This document shows, in pieces, positions 8,733-19,100 of a stretch of DNA of 64,000 nt (position 1 is the first letter of the stretch; the number at the start of each line of letters is the position of its first letter). Location of the stretch: contig OZ025698.1 in assembly GCA_964019335.1 (NCBI GenBank), forward strand, positions 186,001-250,000. Reading direction: 5' to 3'. The position numbers and the translations under genes are program-made. The notes beneath the pieces were generated by a model. That model made no database searches. It was not told the origin of the DNA and worked only from the letters and a program-made list of their open reading frames with translations. This stretch comes from Diplonema japonicum (taxonomy: Eukaryota > Euglenozoa > Diplonemea > Diplonemida > Diplonemidae).

Positions 8733-9851
8733 TCAAGGGAAGTTCGACTGCTTCGCATTTGTCGTGTGGGTCCTAAAGACACCTCCAGCAACCACACCAT
8801 TAGCAAGCTTGGGGGCAGAGTAGGGATCTGAGGCCCTTCTCGTAGTGAGAGGTGCCTGTGGGGGGAGATCGTCGTTTCCAACATTATGCAATGCTGCGTT
8901 CGGGTCTTTGTTGCCTTCGTCGAGTACTGTGGTGGTGAGGATGTGCTCTCCAGCTACCCCCGGTGCGAGGTTGAACACCGTCACTTCTGCATCTTGCTTC
9001 TCTGCCGTCGAATCTGCCTTCTTGCCCTTCGCCTCTGCAACTTCAGACGCCTCAACATCGAGGTACTTATGCGTCACCAGGATGTCGAGCCCCGCTCGTC
9101 TGGCGTCCGTTGTCACGAGCTTCGCACATATATCTTTTGCATCCTTTGTCATCTGTTTCGTCATCTGGTACAGTCCACGGCATATCCTGTTTACCAATTC
9201 TTCTTCGGGCCCATTATCGAAAGGTGCCACTCCATTCTCCAAGTAGAAGAGTGTCACGCCAAGCCCCCAGAGGTCACTCTTCTCGTGCTTGGGGTTCCGC
9301 CGCTCGTCCGGACGGAGGAGCTCAGGGGCTAAGAAGTTGATGTGCGTGTTGCGGTGTTTTATAAACTGTGACGGTTGGGAGACCCGGGTTGCGTTCGTGA
9401 ATCCTGAAAGCTTCACCTCATCAAAGGGGGACAGCATAACGTTACCGGGGTGCACCTCACGATGGGCCACACCCCTGGAGTGCACATGCATGACCGCCAG
9501 GGTCAGCTGTGTAAATACTTCTCTCACCAACTCTTTGGTCATCCCCTCACGATACCGCACCTTCAAGTTCTTGCAGCTGTACTCCACGATCACGTAGATA
9601 GCATGCTTGGACTGCATCACGTCGAAAAACTGCAGCACGTGTTTGTATCGCAGCCTTTTGAGCAGCTCAATTTCCTTCTGCAGCTCATCCTGCCGCAAAG
9701 TCTTCACAAGCAGTGTCTTATCCACCTTCTTACAGATCACGTCCCGCCCGGACAGACTGCTCTTTGCCTTGTACAGCTTGCTCATAGACCCGTTGGCGAT
9801 GCAGAAGTCCTCTGAGATCAGGTACTTCCCGACCTTCTTCGGTGCCGACAT
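8733..9851 (-). CDS. Protein pseudokinase
   Basis: Start at ATG 9851 (MSAPKKVGKYL), preceded by a GACACAG acceptor; 372 residues. Residues about 8-275 have a eukaryotic protein-kinase fold: beta-3 lysine pair (VICKK, 38-42), alpha-C Glu, an APE-like LAPELL, and SDLWGLGVTLFYL of subdomain IX. Key catalytic positions are changed. The glycine loop is degenerate (IANGSMSKLYKA), HRD is HRE (130-132, HREVHPGN), and DFG is SGF (149-151), so both the catalytic base and the Mg-binding Asp are missing. It is therefore expected to be inactive or nearly so and to act as a scaffold or allosteric regulator. The C-terminal 100 residues are disordered. The closest active family is not obvious; the general shape is CAMK/AGC-like. 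Confidence 0.85.
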   Translation of the reverse strand: MSAPKKVGKYLISEDFCIANGSMSKLYKAKSSLSGRDVICKKVDKTLLVKTLRQDELQKEIELLKRLRYKHVLQFFDVMQSKHAIYVIVEYSCKNLKVRYREGMTKELVREVFTQLTLAVMHVHSRGVAHREVHPGNVMLSPFDEVKLSGFTNATRVSQPSQFIKHRNTHINFLAPELLRPDERRNPKHEKSDLWGLGVTLFYLENGVAPFDNGPEEELVNRICRGLYQMTKQMTKDAKDICAKLVTTDARRAGLDILVTHKYLDVEASEVAEAKGKKADSTAEKQDAEVTVFNLAPGVAGEHILTTTVLDEGNKDPNAALHNVGNDDLPPQAPLTTRRASDPYSAPKLANGVVAGGVFRTHTTNAKQSNFP

Positions 9852-10087
9852 TTTTGTCTGTGTCTGCAGTGTGGTGTTATGTGTTGCATGTTCTTTCTTC
9901 ATGTGAATAGTTAAGAGAAGCAATGCAGCGAATGGGTGAAACATAATGAAACATGCCAACGGAGCCAGCTTGGATAGAAGCAGCATTGATACCTCCCACG
10001 TGGTCTCCATATTGCACAGATCGGAACCACCGTTCTCTCAAAGGAACAGAAGGGTGTAAACAGGTGTATAGAAGCAGCTATGGAACA

Positions 10088-10867
10088 CTAGTAAATAAAC
10101 CTCGTTACTATCGTACGGCACATGGGGCAGGACGCCTCGCGTTGTTTTTTCAGCTCCACGGCGCATCTTCTGCACACGCACTGGTGTCTGCATGGCATGA
10201 TGACGGCGTCGGAGTTCTCAGACAGGCACACGACACACTCACTCACTTCCTTCCCACCAAACACGTTCTTCAGAAGATACAAGTTCCCTCCTTTGCACAA
10301 GACGTGTCTGGACAGTGCTGGTTTGCCCCCCATTTCGACCTCCATGTAAGATATGACGAACTGTTTCGCACCAGGCTTCTCCAAGGTAAAGACAAGGGGG
10401 TACTTCCCTACAGTGCTATTCGACTCCATCAGCTCAGGATGGATGTTCACTTTGCATGTGTAGCGGAACCCAAAGCCTTTAGGAACTTGTATTTCTTCGT
10501 GTAAGCCACCATAGCTCTCTGACTGGGGCAGGAAGGCAACCCCATCCTCACCAGCTGCTTCCAAGCACAGCACGTACACCTTAAGCACGACACCTTCGTC
10601 ATTTGAGTCGATGGTCAAGGCAACCTCCACGTCGCTCCCCTCGACTTTGATGTCCACGTCGTTCTTTCTTATCTCTGTCGCTGTCGTCACCGTGCTTGCC
10701 TTTATCATCCCACCCTCACTGTCACTCGCACGCGATCGTGTTGGTGTCTTAGGAGCAGAGGGCTGAGACCTCGGTGGGGACCTCTGTGGGGCCATCGGAG
10801 GCGGCCCACTCCCCTGCGGGGGTGGAGAATAATCGTCATCGTCGTCGTACGATTGGCAACAACCCAT
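10088..10867 (-). CDS. MGRN1/LOG2-like RING E3 ubiquitin ligase with N-myristoylation site
   Basis: The start is placed at ATG 10867, giving MGCCQSYDDDD, a good N-myristoylation plus palmitoylation signal like that of plant LOG2/LUL ligases; the frame upstream has no ATG. 259 residues. A Pro-rich linker is followed by the DAR2-like beta domain (about 75-205: VEVALTIDSNDEGVVLKVYVL, VPKGFGFRYTCKVN, KQFVISYMEVE). A C-terminal C3HC4 RING follows (about 213-252: CVVCLSENSDAVIMPCRHQCVCRRC...CPMCR). MGRN1-type ligases act at endosomal and plasma membranes on membrane-protein trafficking. All RING ligands are present. An acceptor-like CTTACAG lies just upstream of the ATG. Confidence 0.88.
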   Translation of the reverse strand: MGCCQSYDDDDDYSPPPQGSGPPPMAPQRSPPRSQPSAPKTPTRSRASDSEGGMIKASTVTTATEIRKNDVDIKVEGSDVEVALTIDSNDEGVVLKVYVLCLEAAGEDGVAFLPQSESYGGLHEEIQVPKGFGFRYTCKVNIHPELMESNSTVGKYPLVFTLEKPGAKQFVISYMEVEMGGKPALSRHVLCKGGNLYLLKNVFGGKEVSECVVCLSENSDAVIMPCRHQCVCRRCAVELKKQREASCPMCRTIVTRFIY

Positions 10868-10994
10868 TTCTGCCAATCTGTAAGAGTGTCAAGCTGTGAA
10901 TATTAATGCGACAATAACTTAGTGAGGAAAGGGAAAGGGACAATTGTGTCATAAAAGTGTCAAGTATAATGTGTGTTTTGCTTGTTCCCTCCCC

Positions 10995-11240
10995 CTAGTG
11001 CAGCTTAGCCGGTTTGGTGCTCCCCTTAGAAATCGAGTCGTTTACCTTAAGTGTTCTGTTACTGCTAGTCTATGATCATACCTTGAACTCCTTGCTGCGT
11101 CCTTCAGTACGGTCGTACACATCCCAGTAGCTGCCAGCAGCCGACGCGCAGGGTGGGTCACCCTTCCACAGCGTGTTCATCAGAAGGTCGTTGAAGCCGA
11201 TGGGGCCACCAGGGTTCATGCCAAAAGGATCACAGGGCAT
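10995..11240 (-). CDS. Small two-exon hypothetical protein, 69 aa
   Basis: Exon 1 (11240-11082) encodes MPCDPFGMNPGGPIGF and continues through WKGDPPCASAAGSYWDVYDR. A 36-nt intron (11046-11081, GTATGATC...CTTAAG) joins in frame to exon 2 (11045-10995, VNDSISKGSTKPAKLH, stop). Without splicing the frame stops at once after the donor, which supports the intron. The protein has no signal peptide, membrane segment or domain I recognise. It lies between the MGRN1-like and ACAD8-like genes on the same strand with a typical upstream TTACAC motif. Confidence 0.6.
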
Positions 11241-11523
11241 TTTTGTGTAAGAGTGTTGTGTAAGTTGCTAAGCACTGTAGGTAAGTTCGATCCTAGGTCA
11301 ACGGGCCAAATATGGAGAACACAATCCTCGAAGGATGCAAGTGAAGACTGATGGATCAGGCGAGGTGTGCACGGGGGGATTATTGACACGAAAAATAACT
11401 ACGTAAAACTCTTCGGTGCCGCAGCACATCAGTAACTACCCCTGGTTCGGAGCGCAAGGTTGTCTCTTGCACCACAACAGGGAGCACGGCCTGCCGCCAC
11501 GTTTTGTTTCATAATATCGTTTA

Positions 11524-12782
11524 TCACGCGAGCAGGGATCTCGATACGATCATCTTCATCACTTCGTTGGTTCCCTCCAGGATCCTGTGCACCCTGAGGT
11601 CTCTGAGGTACCTCTCCACAGGGTAGTCCTTCAGGTACCCGTACCCACCGTGCAGCTGCAGTGCCTCGTCGACAACCTCCCAGCACTTGTCTGTCGCGTG
11701 GAATTTAGCCATCGCAGCAAGCGGTGTCTTGCTGGGGTCGTTCTGGTCCAGAGCCGTCGCTGCCTGGCGGATCATCAGACGCGAAGACTGCACCTTTGCC
11801 GCCATCTCAGCAAGCTTGAACTGCGTGTTTTGGAAGCCAGCAATGGGTTTCCCAAACTGCTTCCTCTCCTTCGTGTAATCGATAGCCAGGTCCAATGCCT
11901 TCTGTGCGGCTCCCAGAGAGCATGTCGAGATGTTGATTCTTCCTCCATCAAGACCCGCCATCGCCATCTTGAACCCCTGCCCCTCAACACCACCCAGAAG
12001 GTTCTCCTCGGGCACCATCACGTTCTCAAGCGTGATGATCCTTGTCGGCTGGCAGTTCCATCCCATCTTGTTCTCGTTCTTGCCAAAGCTGAGCCCTTCC
12101 GAATTCTTGGGGATGACCAGGCACGAGATGCCCTTGGTGCCCTCACCTGTTCTCACCATAACTACATAATACTCGGAGGACCCTGCACCGGAGATGAAGG
12201 CCTTGCTGCCGGTCACACGGTACATGTTGCCTTCCCTCACTGCCACTGTTTTCAGGGATGCAGCGTCACTGCCGCTGTCTGGCTCGGTGAGGCAGTAGGA
12301 CATGAGGTTCTCCATTGTGACGGTGTCGGGGAGGAATCTGGCACGCTGCTCTTCAGTCCCGAAGGTGTCAACCATCCAGCAGCACATGTTGTGGATGGTG
12401 ATGAAGGCGGTGGTTGCAGGGCACGCTCTGCTGAGCTGCTCGAACACAACACTTGCCTCCAGCCTGCTCGCACCAGTGCCGAAGTCGTCCTTGACGTAGA
12501 TCCCTCCGAAGCCAAGCTCACCTGCCTTTTTGAAAACCCCAGTCGGGAAGAACTGTTGTGTCGTGTGATGTGCTGTTTACCCGCCTGTGCTTACCTTTTC
12601 CTCATCCCATTTCGCAGCGTGGGGCTCGATCTCCGTCTCCGCGAATGCCTTCGCTGCTTCCTGTGATTTCATTTCACTTGGTTCACAACGCAAACCTGGA
12701 ACGCCAATTCTTGCTCGCCAAGCCCCATGTGCATTCCTGAGGAAAAAAACCTCCTTGCAACTGCCCTGCGTACCACGTTCAT
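11524..12782 (-). CDS. ACAD8: Isobutyryl-CoA dehydrogenase (ACAD8-like), mitochondrial
   Basis: Three exons: 12782-12696, 12660-12595 and 12552-11524, with introns of 35 nt (12661-12695) and 42 nt (12553-12594); 393 residues. Exon 1 encodes a presequence (MNVVRRAVARRFFSSG) followed by MGLGEQELAFQ, the start of the mature acyl-CoA dehydrogenase. Family signatures are strong: YCLTEPDSGSDAASL, SKAFISGAG, KMGWNCQPTR, GLDGGRINISTCSLGAA, QLHGGYGYLKDYPVERYLRD, RILEGTNEVMKMIVSRSLL, with the Glu of the catalytic region in place. The GLDGGRIN and MGWNCQPTR forms match ACAD8 better than SCAD or IVD. The enzyme would oxidise isobutyryl-CoA in valine breakdown, passing electrons to ETF. Only the exact substrate is inferred. 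Confidence 0.9.
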
Positions 12783-13183
12783 TGTATAGCTTGCTGAAGG
12801 GCAGTGAAGATTCCAGCAGGACAAATTAATAAGAAAACAAAATCTATTAAGCCTTACGGCCGAACTATGTGGCCATGGCGAAGCACCGTGTGGAAACTCG
12901 GTGTTGCCCTCGACCTCAGCCAGCTGTCGATGAATTTGACACTTCTGGGTAGTAGCAGCTGATGTGGTATGTTATTCATAAGCTTTTTTTGGTACCTTTC
13001 AACTATCAAATCCGTTAGTGTAACGAGAGGAGAAGGAACAGCTCTCCCTGCCCATGTATCCAAGGTGATAACAAGCGAAGGGTAGGGCCATCGTCGCTGT
13101 GGTTGTGCTTACTTTTTTCCTTTATGGCTTGTTGCACACCATCACTGTAAAGTAGTCAACTAAATCGCTGTTCTCCTTCCCGA
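12783..13183. other. Intergenic, no firm gene
   Basis: A 69-codon minus-strand frame (13063-12854) exists but lacks an ATG. A second frame with ATG near 13097 gives a product of about 33 codons. Neither resembles a known protein. Probably 3' UTR of the giant gene and 5' UTR of ACAD8. Confidence 0.4.
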
Positions 13184-16100
13184 TCAAGTTGAGGCCAGTA
13201 AAACTGTATTGGTTGTGATGACAAACAAGTATACAAACAATTTACAAGGTTGCGCGTGCATCATCTGCTTGTGGGTTCCTGCCTTGTCGACTGCTGCCAT
13301 CACACGTATGCCGCAGTCACCATCGCTTTTAGGGACATCAACGAGCAGCACCCCTACACCTATTCTGAAGTGCGTTCTGTCGCCCAAATCATAGACAGGG
13401 CTTGTAAGAGATGTCCCGAAGTGCTTGTAGGATACAGCACGTGACGTGAAAAGGTGGTAATTCCGAATCGCCCACCTCTTCTGCACCTCGTCTGCATCGG
13501 AGAACTGCGATAGGTCTTCAGACGCCACAACACGGCACCCAACGAGCAGTTTCTTGTTACACGCTGTACCCGACCAACCGAAGGCGCACCCTTCGCACCC
13601 ATCTCCGTAGAAATTTCCCAAGCACTTGCATCCTGTTGGAGTACAGATGCCACGCCCCGAGCACGCAACAGCCCACACACTGCCGGACTGGATAGTCGAA
13701 GAAGTAGGAGTGCCGTCACGAATGGGCGACGCCCACAGTAGACCCTTGCACTTCTTATGTATGTCATTCCTTCCCACTACCGCCACAGCATCAACCTGCG
13801 ACAGGTCGCTCGAGGTGGGTGCGAACCATAACTTGATGTTCCTAGCACGGAACCCCGTCTGCCCGACATCGATTGTCGTCTCACGGTACTTCTTCCGCAG
13901 AGGGAAGTTCGCATTCTGCCGATTCCACACGGTAGTCCAAGGGTTGGTGTTGACATTCAGCGACTTGCCGGGAGGAAGGTCCTCACAAGGGACGTCACCA
14001 GGAGCGCCACCGACTTCAGCTTTGGTTGGTTGCTGTCCTAAGTAAGTAGGCCCTGAATCCCGTGCCCTGAACAACCTTGGGTACTCGGCAGCACCCCATG
14101 CAGCCAACTCGTAGCGGGACAAGGGCGCAGCAGGGATGATGGTGTTGTCGTCCATCACAATGCCCTCCTTCCAGACGCAGATGAAGGGCTCACCAGTCGT
14201 CCACATTATTGCACCATTGCACAGCTGTTTGTCGAATATGCCTTCACAGAATGTTTTGTAGTCCGAATTTGTCGACACTGTTCCTGCAGTCGAGGGTGCC
14301 ACTTCTATATTTAAATAGCACGCCTGTGTGATAATGACAGAGAAGTTCGCACCTTGCAGTGTGCTTTGTGGTACTTCTAAAGCAGACGCTTGTCTCCTGC
14401 TCGTCACGTCTATTGTCGGTGTTTTGCCACGCCACTTGCAGACAGGTTTGGTAAGGCACTCGTTATAATCAAAGATGCCGCACTCACCAGGCAGGATTGC
14501 AAGGCAAGACTGGACCTCTGTCATGTGCCATGAGCATTGCGCATTGCAGTACTTCGACTCGGAGTTGAAAGGGCACGCAATGCAGTCGGAGCGGTGTGCG
14601 TAAACAGAACAGTCGAAGTGCGTGCTGTTGTTGTCAGTCATGTTCACCACACACAAGCGGTCTGTCTGGTCCCATACACAGGCACGTGTCACATTGCACT
14701 CTACTTCTGTCCTCAACTCGCCATTCTGTTTAAGGGTGCAGTCGTACAGCTCGCCCTTCTCCGTGCATGTCTTGTTTACAGGGTTCCAGTTGCAGTAGCT
14801 CACGAGCCCTGTGGACAAGCCCCTCACTTGAGCATTGCAATCTCCAAAGGTTGTGAACGGCTTGCACTCGTCGGTAAACGACCAGTGATTGCATGTGTCC
14901 TGTGTCTTGAGTCCCCATACACATGTAGTGGGCTCACTCAGGCACGCACTATTGTTCAAGTCATTGCAGTACTGCACAAGCTTCGGGGTGATCGTGTCCT
15001 CCGTCGAGCTAGGCGTGCAGGGCACACCGTCCATGCACAGTCCCTCGATTGGGTCCCAGTAGCATTCACGTTTTTGCTCAAGCAGAGTACATTCCGCCAA
15101 ATTAACTTTGCATCTGGACCCAGCAACGCACGACGCTGAATGCACATTCCAATCGCATCCAATCTGCCTCTTGCAAAGGTACGGTCCGTGTTCAGTGAAC
15201 GTGGCACAGTGTTCTGCTTTGGCGGTTGTTATCTTCGGCTGCGTTCTTGTTATGTTTGGCTTCCTTGGCGGAACCACGTTCCCCTCCAAGTCCGTCTCCA
15301 CGTTACCACCTCCCGCAGAGGCCATGGCCGCAGACCCCGAAAGCGCTTCTTGTATCTCGACCCTGACCAGACTGCCAGGTGCGTTGTTCTCGTACAGCAC
15401 TATGCTCTCGACATACACAGGGATGTCAACCGACAGCTCAATCCACTGCAAAGGCGGCGGTGTTATTCGGGACCAATCCACCTCCCCGTTGGTGTACACG
15501 GCGCACTTCGGTCGCAGTTCTTCACAAAGGCCAACGGTGGCATTATTCGGGAAGCACCCATATTGCATCATACACTGCTCTTCTGCTTCTGAGACAGTTC
15601 TTGCATCTGTTTTCGCAATGCAAAAAGACCCCAACACATCCCACCGACACCCCCACTTAGCGTTGCAGCTGTCAACATCAGGTGCCAAGCAGTTGACGTA
15701 TGGATACCATTTCAGCGCAGGATTCACATCTCTGCCATCAGCTTTGTAGTACTGCTTTGGTGCCCAGCTACTCATGCTAACCCCGTGCACTCGATCGCTG
15801 CTAGGTTTGTACAGGATATTTGAACACTTGAATGCGGAATGGTCTTTTAGACCAAGTACCCTACTCACCCACTGCCTGGGGCGCAAGTCCACAACCTTTG
15901 TTGAGCGCGACGCGGGCTGCTTTACCCCCATCGGGGTGAATCCATCGGGCGTGCGCTGTGTGACATAGTCATGCAGGGTTTCATATGACCCAGTAAACGG
16001 TGATCGCGAGAGGTACGCACTTTCGCTAGCACTGCAGGCCTTTTGCTGCTCTTTTAAACGTATCTGCCTGTAAGCAACCATGCTGTCTGTGCAGTCAGGA

Positions 16101-19100
16101 CCTGAGAACCCCAGTGCGCATGTTTCAGAACCTGATCCACCCCAGTTGTGGGGTAGCACAAGACAGCTGCCTTCTCCATTGCACACTCCCCGCACACCAC
16201 ACATGTCTTTAGGATCCTTTCCTTTCGGGATGGCTGCACATGACAGAGGTGAAAAAGGACTCATCTCGCCATTCTCATCAGGCTCATAATCACACCACTC
16301 GCATCTTGAGCATCTCCTGTGCGGGTCAGTGAATGGCAGTACCCATCCACAAATGCCCAATTCAGAGCAGGTTTGGCAGGGAATATCGCACCTCGAGTTG
16401 CAGCAAAGGCCTTCGACGCAGTGCTTGCTGCCACACTGGTTGTCATCCGTGCACGCCACCCCTAAACCTCTGGGAGGCTGGCAACTGCCTTTGTCCACGG
16501 CCGTCTGGACCCCCTCAGAATTTTTTTGGTCGCCAAGACAATCATCATAATTATCACAATCCTGGTCGGCCACGACCCTAGTACCACTGCTTGACACGAA
16601 GACACGCTTCCTGCTCACAACACTACAGACCAGGCCCCCTGCACAGTCGCCGTCATCAAAGCACGACGTCTTGCAACTAGGGTACCGCTGCCCGAAGCTG
16701 CCAAGTTGGTCGTTTGTGATACCCTTCGCGACAGCTATGTATGGGTAGCACTCTGCGGGTGATGTGAACACTGTTCCAATGGGCTTGGGTCTCGTCAAAG
16801 GTGGGGGCATGAAAGGCGCGTGTTGAAACATAACTACGTACGGGTCAACCTGGAAGCCTTTAAGATGCGCGACGGGCACACGTAGGACTGGGAGATCCTT
16901 CCCCGCCCACGGATACTCTTTGGGTGATTTCTGAAATAAATTCGTGTTGCGCTGTTCCGAGAGTGACGCGGCTTGCTGCGTGTCTTCCCGAACATAAGGT
17001 GTAGGGACGCAGACGCCATGGTCGTCGGACGCAGCACTTAGAAGCTGCATTTGGAAATTGTTATAGAGCGGTTTGCTTGAGGCCACGCCCGTGGTCCTGT
17101 CAATATTGGGCACAAGGGAAACACCGTACTTTACTGCTAAGTCTTCCAGAGTGTACTTCTTGCATCTGAAAAAGGGCTGGCACCCCTCATCATTAACACA
17201 GGAAACTGGGCATTGTGAACCAATCGCAGGAACAGCACCCCTCAACCCACCACAGACATAAGGGTGGCAAAACTCGAAGGGCTGCATGTCGCACGATGGC
17301 GTGTCGGGTAGAACTCTGCTGGATTCAGCGACGCGTTCAGTGGGATTAGCCTCGAAGATATTACACGAGCTGCACATGGCTTTCTCAGGGATGAAGCAGC
17401 ACCCTGGTGAAGACTTGCACACACTTGCATTGTAGCTATCACACGGGTCGGGGAATGTAAGGTTCCCGAACAAGCTATCCACGGGATCTATCACGACGGG
17501 GGTACAGGCACCGCAACTGTTTGGGCACAAGTCCCTTACTGTGACACCCGGCTGCACGCTGGTAACAAATGAACCGACATCGCCGTTGCAAGTCAGCACT
17601 GTTATCACAGCCGCACACCTTTGGATGGCCGACGCACCGTAGGCCACCAGCTTGCCGTCGATGTCGTCGACACACGACTCCAATACCTGTGCTGTGCGCT
17701 GTGAGGCCTGTGCCTGCTCCACACAGCTCTCACACGTCATAGGGCACATGTATTTCACGAAGGACGGTTGCGGTAAACCATAGACAACAGAGAGATCCGT
17801 GTCGCAGGTGACATTGCCTTCAAGGAGGCCCTCGCACCCGCCGTACACACGCAGGCGCCCATCGGGGTCATCTTCACACGTCTTCTTTGTCGAGGACCCC
17901 CTGATACAGGTTGCAGTTGCACGACTGCACTTATAGCTAGGGTGACAGTGTGCATTGACCCAGCAGCTAGATCTACATATGCTGGCACTGAAAAACGTTT
18001 GGGTAGCTGTCCTCCCACAAGCGTACCCGTTGCAGTCATCGTGCGAGTAGCAGTACATCACATCCATGTGCCGTTCAGCAGCAGATGCAACACACTCACC
18101 ACTGTCCCTCTCAGAGACAAATTCATGCTGTTCGTCAGCTAACTTAACGGCCACACGTGTGGCACGCACGTTGAACCCGGGTATCCCTTGCGTATGTTGC
18201 GAAGAAGCACTACTGGGCTCAGCCTTCCCCACAACTTTCACTTCCCCCGAGAAGGCAGCCCCAGCCCCAGGGGGAGGAGAGTAGACGGGTTTAGTACAGA
18301 CAGCAGAGCTGTGGCAGTCCGAATCGGTTGTGCATTGCATTTTGCAGACCGCATCGAGGATAAGGTCTTCTTTTATTCTTTCAATGTCGTCGGCACAGCT
18401 GTATTCGCACCCATACAGGCCACACAGACCCGGGTCCAGCAGACAGTTGTTCTCCACTGCAGGGTCAGGAACAAGATGGTACAAACACAGTCCGCAAACG
18501 GAACACTTGAACCCACAAGCACAGTCAAGGTCTGTCATGCATGACTGCTTGCAGTATTTCACAGAGGACATGGCGTCCCAAACATCTTCTTTAACTTGGC
18601 ATCTACGGAAAGAAGATGCGGAGTACCCTAGTTTTGAAGCTACAGTACTCAGGTCGTAGCCAGGCGCGCATGCATAAGCACCACACATAGTCGCATCACT
18701 GCTGCATGGGGCTGCTGTAATGTCGTCGTCAATAGAGCCAGGCCCGTACGTGCCTGGCAAGCAGGGGGGTGGCTGTGGTTGTGGGCACTCACACTCGTCA
18801 TCAGGAATCGGAGTAGGTGGCGGGGCACCCTTGCAGTCAACAGGGCAGGAAGGTGGGTACACAGGACATGATTCAAGGCTGAGTGGCGTTTTGCAGTTGC
18901 TGATTCTGTTCTCGGATGCCGGCCTCACGGAGTAGCCCGGAATACACTTCCTGACGGGGGGCGTGTGTGGGCACTGCGGGCACGGGTCGCACGGCTGCAC
19001 TCTGGGGTTGCCGAAAGGGTACACGTCTTCAGAGTCCCAGTCCAGTGGCTCCAATGACATGCCCTTGCAGTCGACCCACACTGTCTTCACACCCACGCTG

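Noticed and set aside
12854..13063. 69-codon frame between ACAD8 and the giant gene
   Set aside because: It has no ATG (begins with TTG), no recognisable motif, and any ATG-started alternative is very short.
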